From: Eucommia ulmoides
Lineage: Eukaryota; Streptophyta; Magnoliopsida; Garryales; Eucommiaceae
Assembly (NCBI GenBank): GCA_016647705.1
Contig: CM028326.1
Span: forward strand, 2,604,001-2,668,000
Length of the DNA stretch: 64,000 nt
Direction of reading: 5' to 3'
This document shows, piece by piece, positions 48,873 through 61,125 of the stretch; the first letter of the stretch is position 1, and each line of letters starts with the position of its first letter. The notes under the pieces are model-generated. The model did no database searches and had not been told where the DNA came from. It saw only the letters and a list, made by a program, of their open reading frames with translations. The position numbers and the translations under genes were made by a program.

Positions 48873-51125
48873 ACAAGTTATGAATGGATGTTAAATGATG
48901 ATGACAAAGATGATGAAGGTTTAAGAGTTTGAAGAAATTAGGGAAAACAACTCAGGTTAATTTCAACTCTTAATATCTCGATTAGGATCACACACGACAC
49001 AAAAATAATTTTCTGATTATATGTGTTTAATAGGATCCTAAATTAGTAAAATTACTTGCTCCTCATTTGTTTTATTGAAACATAATATTTGTAAATGGTT
49101 AAAATGGAATATGAGAAAATTAGTGGAGCTAACAGATAAGAGAAATTGGTTAAAGGGGCAAAAATGTCAAGTTAAATGAATTAAAAATGAATTTAGTAGA
49201 GATTCTAGCATTGGTAAGTCGACAGGTAAGTCGACCAGAGCATAGAAGAAAAGTCTCTAAATCTCTAAGTCGACAGGTAAGTCGACTGATGAAAAGATAT
49301 GGAACTCTCTGTATCGTCCAGTTGACAGATGATGGATGGGTGGTCGATCGATGGGCGAAGGAATTTTGGCTTGGCTAGTATCCTGAATCGAGCAGTCGAC
49401 AAATTGGTGTTGGTCGGTCGACTTATGGTCTGTTTTCAAGTTTTATGGAATTTCGGGATTTGATCCAAAACTAACCGTTAACTAGCCGTTATTTGGTTAC
49501 CTGATTGAGTGTTTTTAGGAATATAGATATCTTTAAGATATAATACTCTTATTTTAATATTCCTATAGATTTGGTACTTGGAATTAAAGTGTTTTCCAAA
49601 TTGATCCTTTTAATACTTCTTATCTTATGGAATTAGGTTTGAAAATTCTTTTGAGGAACTAAATTGAATATTTTGAAAGCTATTATTAAGTGAAATAAAC
49701 CTTAAATGAAAGGTATTAATATATAGGGTCTATAGGTGATTTTAAAAGACATATCTTGTGGAAACTAACTGTTATAGGACTTATTTCAAATGCCTATAAA
49801 AAGACCTGCAGATTTCACAGAATTAAGTGACATCATATTAAAAATTATTCAGTTTATAAGTTTTTATAAGAGTCATCATTCTGATATTTATTTTGAGAGA
49901 TCAAATTGTGATATCAATTATTGATCGGTGTTCTTGAGTTAAAGCTTTGATTGTGTAAGCGTCACCGATTTAAGTTGTCTAACGTTTCAATCTATTATTC
50001 TTCGGTGTTATCCAGGTGAGTTCTTTTCAAGCTATTAATCTTTATCACATATTTATTTCTATATATTTGTTTGGTTGATAAGATCTTGATAAAATCGTTT
50101 TCTGAACTTTAAATCACATAAAAATATTTTAAAACGATTTTTGGTGAAAATCTGATTACATATTTATTTATGTGTTATTCATATTTATCATAATCAGATT
50201 TATATATTTTCTTGATGAAAGTGTTCCAAGCATATTCTTAATTAAGTTTATTGCTATCATTGTTTGCTTGGTAAATTGATTGTATGAGAAATCGTTTTTT
50301 AACTTTAAAAGTATAAAAATTCTTTTTAAAACGATTTGTGTGATAATCTGATTACGTGCTCAATTTTGTGCTACCTGCATTATTTTTATAATCAGGATTT
50401 TGTTTCCTCACATTAATTATATCATTAGTATCGGGACATTAATTGAGTATTAATTAATCTGAGGTGGTAGAAGCTCCGAGTGGGAAGAACTTATCAATTT
50501 TTGTAATTGGTGAGTTGTGTGCAGATTAGGTACTATTGGAAGTATCTAATCAGGAGTAGCTTAGTTTCAATCTCTTCCTGTAAAGAGATTGAGGTAGTAA
50601 TTCTTCTTGAATAGAATTGATTTATGTGAATTTTATAACGATTCGATCCTTACCAAGTAAAAGGATATTTGGAGTGTTGGTGAGGTTTTGATTCTTTTAC
50701 CTTTATGTTAAAAAGAACTAGGTTATTCTTAAGCCTGTAAAAAGTAGAGGTTCTTCCTTAGTCTGTGAAAAGAATTTTATAAAAGTTAATTCTAAGCTTG
50801 TAAAAGAATTATTGTGAGAGTTTTGTTCCTACCTGTAAAGAAATCTTGAATTTAGTGGGTGCGAATCTTCGTGAGCTCGGAGGACTGAATTAGCCAAGAG
50901 TAACTTGGAGAGCCAAGATATATCGGTGTGTACTGCATTGTTTATTTCCTTTATTTTATCTTGTGTTGTTTGGGTGTGCACCTAGAACTTATTACACTTA
51001 TCCGCTGTTATAAAGATAATAATTAATTTTAGGATAAAATTAATTGTTTAATTTTTGAAGTGTTATTTTTCTCTGATATTTTTTAATTGCCCAATTCACC
51101 CCCCCCCCCCTCTTGGGCATTCCAC
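48873..51125 (+). mobile_element. LTR fragment or solo LTR, probably copia, fossil
   Basis: The last part (50400-51125) ends gcccaattcaccccc, cctcttgggcattcca, a typical 3' end of a plant copia LTR class. The region 49210-49430 is rich in gtcgac boxes. No coding domains are seen. The 5' limit is not sharp. The last 700 bp have a diverged relative in the same orientation at 58295-59113. Confidence 0.55.
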
Positions 51126-51402
51126 TGGGCCAATAGAGTTTATATTAATTTATAAGTTAAAGTGTAATTAAAAGAATATTTTAAATTTTATTAACTTTTG
51201 GAGTTAAAAATATAATTAAGTGATATTATAATAGTATAATATGAGTTGTTGGGATGTCAGTGTCAATTGGAAAAAGCTATTGGGCGAATGGACCTGCATG
51301 CGTTATAAATGATATCAGAGTCAAATCTGATTCGGAAACATCACTGTGGCGGTGTTGATAGAGAAGTAAAGGCTCCGGGTCCGCTTTTGGGTTGCTATCT
51401 AT

Positions 51403-52694
51403 CAATGATTTAAAAACAAGACCGAACCGACCAGTTGAACCGTCGACCGATCAGGTGTTCGACCCGAAAATACATCAAAAACCGTTTATATGTTTAGCTT
51501 GCTCAACCGCCCGGTTCGAACCGGTCCGGTTTCCATCGAACCGGGGCGGTTTTTACCATTCCCCATCCCTATAATGATTTCCCCCAAAAAAACCTACGAT
51601 CCTTCCCCCATTGCAATCGGCGCCTCCCTTTTCTTAATTTCTCTCTCTCAAGTCTCAATTCCATCACCGATTTCACCCCCAAAATCCCATTTTTTGTCCG
51701 ATTTCAGCCATTCCCAAGAGCCAAATCTTGTTTGTGCAGCCTTCGACGAAGGCAAACGAGTGACAACGAACTGACAACAATGACGAGTGACGACGAACAG
51801 ACGATCGAAGGCCTCCCTTTCTTGTGCAACACTGCGACCTTCGACGACAGCAAACAGAGGACGGCAGACGGCGGATGACACACGGTGGACCAGCGAGTCA
51901 GCATTGTAAGTGTTTTTTTTTTTTTTCCCGGAAATTTATATTTTTTTTGTTACTTTGTTTAAAATTTATAAATGTTTGGAGTTTTGTTCTTGACTCTTGA
52001 GTTGTTGATTGTTATTGATTTGTTGATCGTTCATTTTAGTTGAGTGTTCTTGAGTTCTTCATCATTTACAGTGTTTCAGTTGAGTGTTCTTGAATTCTTT
52101 AGGCTCTTTAGTTTTCACTTTTCATTTATATAATTGTTATAACTTATAAAATGTAAAATTGATAATTTTTGTTAACATGATTCAAATTAAGATCAATTTA
52201 AGCAATGTCTTTGTCTGGGCAAAATTCAACTACTCAAACTCCATCTTCTACTACCCAATCTACACGAGAAAAATATGATATTGCGTGGAATCATGTCAAT
52301 GAGGGACGGGATAGTCAGGGATGATTTGGACTCTTTTGTTGTTCTTGTGGTAGTTCATTGTTGGACTCTTTATTTTGAAGTTTGAACTCATGACTTGTTT
52401 TATGTGGTGTTGTTTTATTGAAAAATGATTGTCTTTGTTTATGAATTATATATTGATAAATGGTAATTTGAGTTTGAGTCTTTAAAGTTAATAGAATTTG
52501 GCAAATATTATTTTTTATGTTTATTTTTTCTTCAAATGTGTGTGTGTGTGTGTAGTTTTTTTTAAAAAAATAAATATATATAAAAATAATGATGACGTCA
52601 CCGGTTCAACCGTGGTTCACCTACCGGTTGAACCGGTGACCCGTGACCCAGTGATTTTACCGGTTTGATGTCTGGTTCGGTTTTAAAAACATTG
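51403..52694 (+). mobile_element. Non-autonomous hAT element
   Basis: The ends CAATGATTTAAAAAC and GTTTTAAAAACATTG fit the hAT terminal pattern. An exact 8-bp target duplication, ctatctat, flanks it (51395-51402 and 52695-52702), and copy 1 has the empty site. Subterminal DNA is rich in accggttgaaccgg palindromes. At 1,292 bp it is an internal-deletion derivative keeping the 5' end of a transposase gene. Confidence 0.88.
52205..52324 (+). pseudogene. 5' stub of a hAT transposase gene
   Basis: A 39-codon frame begins MSLSGQNSTTQ and contains REKYDIAWNHVNEG, like the stretch that precedes the BED zinc finger in many plant hAT transposases (R/K-Y/T-D-x-AW-x-H). It stops at 52322-52324. The BED finger, catalytic core and dimerisation domain are absent, so it cannot encode a transposase. 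Confidence 0.55.
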
Positions 52695-53058
52695 CTATCT
52701 ATCCCACCACCAAAGAGGACGAAGTGGACCAACACGACGAGGACATCGTGTTTTTTAGTGGAGGACAGTGTGAGATCCCACTCGGAAATATTAGAAAAGA
52801 TTATCTGACATGTGGACCACTAGAAAAGATTGGGTCATATGGACTGTGGTGCAAAAAGTACTAAGCCAGTAGGTTGCATAGGCGTTACACCAACCTACAC
52901 TTTAATTACCCTCTTCTATTTATAATAAATTGAAAAATTATTTTTTTTTAATTTAACCAATTATGCTAAAAATAGATAAAATTATTTTTGTCATTGAAAT
53001 TTTACGTGAGATGGAAAAAATTATCATTTATTTAATATTTTATTTTACTTTGTTTCTA

Positions 53059-53069
53059 TTAAAAAAAAA
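53059..53069. other. Empty site for the 4.47-kb insertion found in copy 1
   Basis: ttaaaaaaaaa is present once here between the same flanks (gtttcta and tagag) that border 27177-31642. Confidence 0.88.
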
Positions 53070-53674
53070 TAGAGCGAGAATTAAGAGAGCGAGCAGAGAA
53101 TGTGAGTTTTTCATTTATTAACGAGAAAGATAGCTAGGAGAGAGAATGTGAGTTTTTACATTTATTGCTTTTAAATATTAAATTAAAATTAAAAAAATAA
53201 AGGACAAATGATTCATTGTTTATTTTTATTTTTATTTTTGCATAAAATGCGGACTTGTCTCTTTAGTTAAGAGTAGAACGGTGTGATGTGTCGGTTTTTA
53301 AAATAGGGGTTATAAAAAAAAATAATAAATAAAAAAAAAAAAAAGACGGGTAAAACACAATTAACCCAAAAATAATCTTTCAACTACATTATATTGTACA
53401 ACATCTGAACAAAGTAAAAAATGTGTTTTATTTAATTACACAATTAATACTTTTTTTAATACAAAAGAACGAATGAATAATTATTCAACTTGGATAATTA
53501 AGTAAAAATAATTTGACAGCCATAAAACCATGCATGCATGGCTTTTATTAGTGAGGTATTGACAGAGAAACCCTCAAATGACTATGCTAATTAACAAATT
53601 TAATGGTATAAAAATAAATTAAATTAAATTAAATTAAATTAAATTTTTCCATAATTGATTAATTAAATAATTAA

Positions 53675-54759
53675 TTAGCAAGTGTATGAGTAAGGGATCC
53701 CACGGCTTCCCATTGCTTGACCTTCTTCATCCTCGATCTCCATCAGGCTGTCTACCACTATATCTGTTGCACTCGTCACCACGTCTGCCCAGTTCCTGTA
53801 ATTAATTCACCATAATAATTAATTAAACCAGATATATTCATGCATATATATATATATAGATAAATAGATTAGATATATTTGGGTTTATTCTACATTAGAT
53901 GTGAAATGGAAGGGGTTGGTGGTTAAGTTATAAGTGTGAGAAAAATTCTCACCTATTAAGTTAACTTTTCAGAGTTGAGAGATGGTCAAGACCACCCTAC
54001 GCTAGTATTAGAGCAGAGGTTATAACTACTCTAATTCAATAGGCACAACGAGAGAGACTGGTAGAGGGTTAACTGACGAAAGAGTCGATTTGTAAGAGAC
54101 ATTATCTCACATCGGATGTTGAAGAAGTTGGTGATGAAGGAGTTGCACCCTTAAGAAATGTGCAATATTTTTTAAAACAATTTCTTATTTTGGCAACGAA
54201 GAGAAGAAGATCAGAAAGAAGAATGTGGTGAATAGTGAAATATATACATACATACATATATATAGTTTATGTATATATCTTACCCTTTGAGGGAGTCAAA
54301 CGTTAGCCCAACAGTGTATTTAGCCTCCTCAAGTGCCGAGCGGAACCTCCGGAGATCCCGCGGCGGACACGTCCCGTTGTCAACCACCCGAAGCTCCGAC
54401 GGCTTGACGTCGCAAAAAATGGGGATCACCTTCTTCTTGGCCTCCGTAATGAGAGCCAACTCATGGAGACAAAAGTATGACTCGCAGTACCTCGGAGAGA
54501 AGACCGCCACCCCGACCTTTGATCCGATGATCGCCTCATCGATCTTCTCGAAGAGTTTGTCCCCCGGTTTCATGTTCTTGCAGTCCAAGAACGGCCGGAG
54601 CCTGAGCCGGATCAGATGATCGTACAGCAACGAGGCCACTGACCGCTTCGTGTCGGTACCCCTGTGGTTAATAAAGACATCGCATGGTGCGATGGCTTTG
54701 TTAAGCATCTGGGTGTGTCGTCTGCCATGGATAATAACCTGGTTTCTTAAAATGCTCAT
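53675..54759 (-). CDS. TIR-only protein, copy 2
   Basis: Exons on - are 54759-54284 and 53795-53675, with GT-AG splicing and an intron of 488 bp, encoding 198 aa. The protein equals copy 1 except Val to Ile at 23, Ala to Val at 126, and in exon 2 Ala to Thr (TSATD) and Ser to Pro (RGIPYSYTC). All TIR landmarks stay, including Glu100 in FCLHEL. About 14 of 597 coding bases differ between the copies and about 10 of these are silent, which suggests that both stayed under selection. The promoter and 5' leader are also kept. Confidence 0.92.
53880..54150. mobile_element. TRIM-like LTR remnant in the intron of TIR gene copy 2
   Basis: Counterpart of 32540-32850: ggttggtggttaagttataa and ttggtgatgaagg blocks with ctagtattagagcag between them. 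Shorter than in copy 1. Confidence 0.42.
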
Positions 54760-54901
54760 TGCTATGGAACAAAAAAACAGAAAACCCTAGTTTTTTTTTT
54801 TTTCTTTCTTAAAATAATCTCTAAATTGGAAGATACGAAATGAAGATTTGGAAGTAATAAGTTGGGTTGGGTATGGTTGTGGGTTATATATGTGTGTGTC
54901 C

Positions 54902-54914
54902 CTATATATATAGG
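54902..54914 (-). promoter_or_regulatory. Probable TATA box of TIR gene copy 2
   Basis: cctatatatatagg at the same distance upstream of the ATG as in copy 1. Confidence 0.5.
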
Positions 54915-55205
54915 AGTTTAGTCTCTGTATTTCTTCTTCTACCTTTTGGGAAAAATACATTTTTGGCCCTTCAAGTTTCATATTTATTTCAATCATGCAA
55001 AATTAAAAATGTTATTAATAATTTTGGATGAAAAATAGATTATACTTAGTACGCGTTTTTCTAATGAAGATATTTCATCAGTTCATTAAATCTAAGACGT
55101 TTTGTCCTAATCTTTACCCAACAACGATTCGTTTTAAAAATAAAAGAGATAAGTTAGAATCGTTATTAAGATAAACCGTCTTGGATTTGATGGAGTGATA
55201 AATTA

Positions 55206-55245
<40 letters not shown>

Positions 55246-55637
55246 CATTAAAAGGCAATGTACTGAACAAAATTTATTTCCGTCAATCATCATTAACAAC
55301 GTTTTTAATTTTATAGGATTAAAACAAATTTGAATCTTAGGCGATTAAATACACAGTTTCGAAAAACTCAAGTCCATATCGACACTCACCTGATAATTTA
55401 AGGGACAAAAATATAATTTTTTCTTATTTTTTGGTTTGAGTTTAGAATGTTTGAATTTACCATTGATGTTGATGTTGAATATCAACGGTAACCATGTGAT
55501 TTTGACAGGAGACAACACGAAGAACCAAATAAATCGTTGATTATTTTGGAGAAAAAAATCAATATTTTGACGTATATGTGGAAATAATTATGACCCTTCA
55601 ACCACGTTTTTTTGACGATTATCAAACTAAACCTACG

Positions 55638-56584
55638 GGAAAATTATATTTTTGGTCCCTAAAGTATGGGTTGGTGTCTATGTGAACCTTGAGGTTTATC
55701 AAACTATAGATTTGGTTCCTCGAGTTTTATATTCGCTTCATTCATTTACTGATGAAACCCAAAAATGATTCACCGGACATCTCACTCTATGATTTGGAAT
55801 GCAGGAGGTTTCCCCGCTTGACTCTCTCCCTCAGCTCATGTTCTTACAAAACAATGCACCACGGATAGGTCTGTCGGCATTGCACTTTCGATGTGAAATC
55901 AGTCGAGGGTTTCTCAACAGAATTTGGTAGAGTGTTAGTTAGGATAAAGAGTAAGTACCTAGTTAGACATAGGTATTTAAAGACGTGGGAAGACTTGTTC
56001 AACTAGTCTTCCCATAATCTCAGCATGTCAACAGTATCACGGTGTAAATGGCGAGATTTGGGAGAAAATAGCCGTTATTAAGCAGTAATGGCCCTTTCTT
56101 AAATGAGCGGCATTCATTGTAACCGTCATTCAAGTGATGGTTGTAGTCGTGTCGTGCCCTGAGGTCATGGAGCCAATGCCCATATAATGTGGCAACGATC
56201 ACGGAGTCGAGAAGTGAGGCGCCATTACTTGGGGAGGGTAACGGTACTTTCTTTCGCGGATGAAGGACGTCTCGGCCACTCCTAACTGGCAGACCCAACA
56301 CAACGGATTGGGGTCGCGGCCCCGATCGGGGCGCAGAGTCAATGCCGAGGAGTCAACCTTCCCCTAGTCGGGTTGATTGATGTTTTAGCTAGCTTGTTCA
56401 GGACGAAGAGTACCTCATGCCTAGTATGTGTTTAGGACATGTGGCTAAAGATTAAGCCATACCCAACTTCCTCTCCATCATCAACAATTTTAATTTTGCG
56501 GGACTAAACGTGTACACTGGCAAATCTCAGGGTCTAAATAGACACTCACCCTATACTTTGGGAGCTAAAAGTGTGATTTTCGCA
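55638..56584. mobile_element. MULE-type MITE with inner insertion (duplicate 2)
   Basis: Same element as 34317-35269, with flanking aaacctacg / aaacctagt. The inner LTR-like block is at 55800-56486. Confidence 0.63.
55800..56486 (-). mobile_element. Solo-LTR-like insertion inside the MITE (duplicate 2)
   Basis: Counterpart of 34479-35171, about 687 bp, with the same ends and a few small length differences. Confidence 0.4.
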
Positions 56585-57330
56585 AAACCTAGTATAATGG
56601 GAGACAAATCTTGCCCTTTTTCCAACTTAATGCTGAGAAATGTGAGAGCAATCCTGACTTTTCTGGAAAAAATTGGGATGATCGATTCAAACCAAATGCA
56701 GTATTACTTGGAGACTTCCGTTTGACAATTCTTACTTGGAGAGAATGTTTCAACTGTACTTAAAATATGATTTTCAAATGAATATAATATTAATTCACAT
56801 CATTTTTTATTTTTATTTTCTTTTTCTTTCTCTTTTTTGAAAAAAAAAATTGTGTATTCAAAACTGATGTGGAGTATTTTTACCGCCCACGGTTCTCCAA
56901 CCACATCCCAGCACGTGATGCGAAAGAAGATGGTGGACTGGTGATTGGACCCCTGAAGGCCAATTGGAGGGCTCTGCACCTTGCACGGAGCACCACTCAG
57001 TGGGCAGAAGTTGTTCAACTACCTTAGCGGTCTCCGCCTATCCGAACACCAATCACAAAGGACTTCAACTCCACCTCAACAAGGAAACTTCACCTATGTA
57101 CTAACTGGACCAATTGGGGATGTTAACGAATTTTAGACACTAACAAAAACTATTTTTAAAAAGTTAAAAATTGTATATATTTACTTCGATTTCAAACCAA
57201 AAACATGTTTATGGTCCATTTAATTTATAATTCGAAAACAGTTTTTTGAAAATAGTTTTTAAAATTTATAAAAAAAAAAAATATTTTGTTTTTGTATATA
57301 TATATACATTAAAAAAAAATAAGATAAATG

Positions 57331-58294
57331 TATTTTATCTCATATTTTATACTACACTTTGGATTTTTTTCTCATTCATTTTTGTACATAATTCAAGTTT
57401 TTTAATGATTTTAATTATTTATAATTAACTAGATATTTCATGCATACCGCCAACCATCACCACTCACCAACAATGTCACTCAAAAGTATTATAATCAAAA
57501 AAAAATTATTTAATTTTTGGTTTTACAATAAGTATGTCTGAGTTAGTTTACACGCATTTTGATTAATCACTTACTCAGTCGATCTTAAGGACAAACTCCA
57601 CCATGTCGGTTTAATGCATTCAAGATTTAATTTTTTAAGTGCTTTGCAAGATAATCGAACTTTGATTTACAAATAAATAAGACACCTCCATTGTTAACCG
57701 GACTAATATCTTTTGGATAATTATAATCAATTATAATACTCAGAAAAACTGTAAATTAAGTCAACAAAACCATGGGATACAAGGGTAAACATAATATGAA
57801 AGTAAAAATGTTGAATAAATGCAAAAATATCTTGTCGTTGTCATTTCCCGTCTAAAAATTGATATGTTGAAATATTCCTTCAGTCAGTGGAATATCCTCG
57901 GACTTTCCACAGTTAATGTAGGGGAATTGGTCAATAATTTTAATTAGATGCTTTAATTCATATTTTAGCATGTGTTTTAAGTCATATGGTTAATGTTTTT
58001 TCCGTATACTCTCACTCAATTGTTTCCAATTAAGGTTTAATTTAAAATTGAGTATAAATTTTTATTATATTTTATCATGTGTTTTAAGTTATATGGTTAA
58101 TGTGTGTTTTTTTTTGTTTTTTTTTTCGTATATTCTCACTCAATTGTTTCTAATTAAGGTTTGCACTGATGACCGCCGATGCTTGTCATTGGACATTAAT
58201 GATGGTATTTCTGGGCGTCATTTCATCAACACTTGAGTCCCAGAAACGTGTACACCTCCCTCTTGTGTTTTTATTAAAATCAGATTTTGAAATT
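57331..58294. other. Unassigned AT-rich DNA with a local duplication
   Basis: No gene is seen. A block with tgtgttttaagt-atatggtta and ctcactcaattgttt-aattaaggttt occurs twice, at about 57970-58037 and 58078-58162. Confidence 0.5.
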
Positions 58295-59113
58295 CTCATT
58301 GTATTTCTATCATTAGTATCGGAACATTAATTAAGTTCAACTTTATCTAAGTTGGTAGAAGTTCCAAGTGAAGAAAAAAAAAAGACTTATCAATTTTGTA
58401 ATTGGTGAGTTTTGTGTCAGATTAGATATTATTGGGAGTGTTTAATCAAAGGGAATAGCTGGTTTCAATCTCTTCTTGTAAAGAGGTTGAGATTTTAATC
58501 TTTGCTTAAAGTATAAAAAGATTAGGTGTTAATTCGTCCTGAATAAAATTAATTTTGAGTGAATTTGCAACGGTTCAATCCTTACCGGGTAAAATGGTAC
58601 TTTGAGTGTTTTTTTTTTTTTTTTTTTTTTTTTTTGTTTTGTGAGTTTTAATTCTTAACCTAAATATAAAAGAATTAGATTAATCTTTAACCTGAAAAAT
58701 ATAAGGTTATTCTTGAGCCTGGGAAAAAAGAAAAGGTTATTCCTAAACCTGAGAAAAGAAAGTTGTAAAGGTTGATTCTGAGTTAGGGAAAAGAATCATT
58801 TTGTAAAGGTTTGGTTCCTACCTGGTTAAAGGGATCATAGTGGTTTAGTGGGTGTGAATCTCCATGGAGCTCGGGAGACTGGATTAGCCAAGAATAACTA
58901 GGTGAACCAGTATAAATTTCTAGTGTGCTGCATTATTTACTTTATTTATATTTTGTTGTTTGATGTGCACCTAGTTGATATTTTATATCTGGTGTTATAA
59001 AGATAATAATTAATTTAGGATAAAATTAATTATTTAAATCTTTGAAGTGCTATTATTTGATTAATTTTTATTGCTACCCAATTCACTCTCCCTCTTGGGT
59101 AGCTCACTGGGCC
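58295..59113 (+). mobile_element. 3' part of an LTR, related to 50400-51125, fossil
   Basis: It shares tatcattagtatcgg, acattaatt, ttgtaattggtgagtt, gtttcaatctcttc-tgtaaag and the end acccaattcac/cctcttggg with the earlier fragment, at roughly three-quarters identity by eye. A T-run interrupts it at 58610-58635. No coding domains. Confidence 0.55.
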
Positions 59114-59696
59114 AACACAAATTAAAATCATAACAACTCTTTTCATAATTAGAGGATTGTTATAACATCTCTTGAGCAAGGATGGTGAAGATCGAGCATG
59201 CCTTGGGATTGGTGACCATGCTCGGGATGAAGAAGTGGAGATCCTCAACTTGTTGTCCCGAGCCAGGATGGTGGGCATTTGGTCTTCGACTAGGATATAG
59301 GACAGTAGGAGTGCTCGGTATGTTGCTTGATCGAGCGAGTCTCAGGTAGAGTATTCTGGGCATTGGTTTCTTCTCTCAGGTCCACTTTCATAGATTGTCG
59401 TTGACAGTGTAGCCTGTCAAATGTCACGTGTTAAGCGCGTAACGATAAGGGACATGTGATCAGTACTTGGCCCTTCTCGAAATTTTTTTAATCAAAACTA
59501 ATATTAAAAAATAGGAAAATTTAATATATAAACCCTAAGATATATAGAATTGAAAAGATGAATCCTCAACTCCCATAATAACTATTTTAGTTCCTGAAAA
59601 TTTTTAGAAAATAGTCTTCTGTTCTTTGACCATATTTTTTCCAATGTTTACATACAATGTCATTCTGTAAAATATAGCAAGACATGAACATTTACT
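59114..59696. other. Unassigned DNA, repeat-like
   Basis: 59160-59460 is GC-richer with gatcgagc/gctcgg boxes and looks like part of an LTR, but no ends are visible. The remainder is AT-rich. No gene is supported. Confidence 0.4.
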
Positions 59697-61110
59697 GTCA
59701 CACCCCTCCCCGGGCCCCCCATCGCCTGAGGCCCAGCGTTACGTCGACTTAACGTTACCTGACCGATCATCAAATATATATATCTATATATCTATATACA
59801 TGCACTACTATACATTTTTTTTTTTTTCCAAAATATATTTATCCACTTCAAAATTCGGGAATACATGTGTCCTAAATATTCACAACAAAACCACAAAAAC
59901 TGAGCCTTCCACGGTTCACATCTGTCCAGCTAACCCTCCAAAACGACACCGCCTCCTGACTCTACCTAGTGCCAATAGTGGACCTATCTCTAGCTGCGGC
60001 ACCTGAAATCAAATATTTTATCAGTGTACTGTCTTCATAATAAAAATGATTTATGGTTCAAGTATAATTATCAAATACCACTTTTTAAAATATAATATAA
60101 TATAACCGCATACCATGCCGGAATAAAATTTCACTGTCATCATTACAATAAGATAATGTATTTATATCAACCAATCCAAACATTTCGACATATAGTAAAA
60201 TACTGCACTCATATTTTCTACTAGCCATAGGATCGTTTTACCTCACGATCGGGAGTTACGACGGTACCGTAACCTGTACGACTATGTCATCTAAGGTGAC
60301 TATCAGTGCTAGAGTCATTTAATATCCCTAATGGTAGGAGCAGTCACCTGCAGGATTTGTACTCATGACAGATCAACATATATCCACCCTGCAGGACTTG
60401 CCTGATAGGTAATAACAAATATTCACCCTACATGACTTGTTTGACAGGTAATAACAAATATCCACCATATAAGACTTGTCTAACAAGTAACAACAAATAT
60501 CCACCTTGTAGGACTTGCCTGACAGGTAACAATATATCTACATCTCGCCGGACATACCCTCCGGACGAGAAGACAACTATGGCATAGTCGGATAATAAAC
60601 CATTTTCCACATTTAAAAATTTACTTGATCTGCATAACATCATAAAAATAATCCCTTTTAATAAACATTTTTTTTCCACATTTTAGTACGAAAATATAAT
60701 TTGACAATTTACATAGAAGACAGTACACTTACCTCAATTTTTGCACCACTAAAAGTATTATCGCCCGAATACTACTCGGTCAGCGTCGCTTGCGAACCTA
60801 ACAACCAACGAAAGGGCCTAAACTAAGAATTTATTTAAATAACCCTAATATGCAATACGTGACCTTAAAATGCAAACATTCTCATTCCCCAAATTTTTTA
60901 TTATACGAAATTATTATACGTCTAATTTCTTAAGTTAATATTAACTGTACAAAAATTATTACAGTAACAATTACAAAAAAAAAATCGTGTTAGTAATTTA
61001 ATTCATAGAAAAAAATATCGATCGACTGTTAAATTTTTTTATTAATCAACAAAATACTAAAAATTATCGTTTTAGTAAAATTTTCAATTTTTATTTTAAA
61101 CTGTATTCTT
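59697..61110 (-). mobile_element. Truncated gypsy-type LTR, reversed, fossil
   Basis: It begins tgtcacacccctccccgg, the reverse complement of a usual gypsy LTR end. It shares with the solo LTR at 16054-19046 (reversed) the boxes ctcacgatcgggagtt, acggtaccgta and cagtgtactgtctt, and the order of parts. The distal end (expected ...cttaca) is missing; it runs into a Helitron at 61126. Confidence 0.65.
60370..60530 (-). repeat. 39-bp tandem repeat in the reversed LTR, four copies
   Basis: Copies carry gacttg-ctgacaggtaa and caacaaatatccacc; equivalent points are at 60407, 60446, 60485 and 60524. It occupies the same place as the unrelated repeat at 18235-18375 in the sister LTR. Confidence 0.85.
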
Positions 61111-61125
61111 TGCAAATTAGATATA

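Larger units (their letters stand above)
51135..57330. repeat. Segmental duplication, copy 2 (carries second TIR gene)
   Basis: It matches 26540-27176 plus 31643-36020 in the same orientation, including the TRIM-like piece, the TIR gene, the split MITE and the unassigned block. The hAT element 51403-52694 was added later. The left border coincides with the end of an LTR fragment and the right border is at about 57330 (ataagataaat). Confidence 0.9.
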
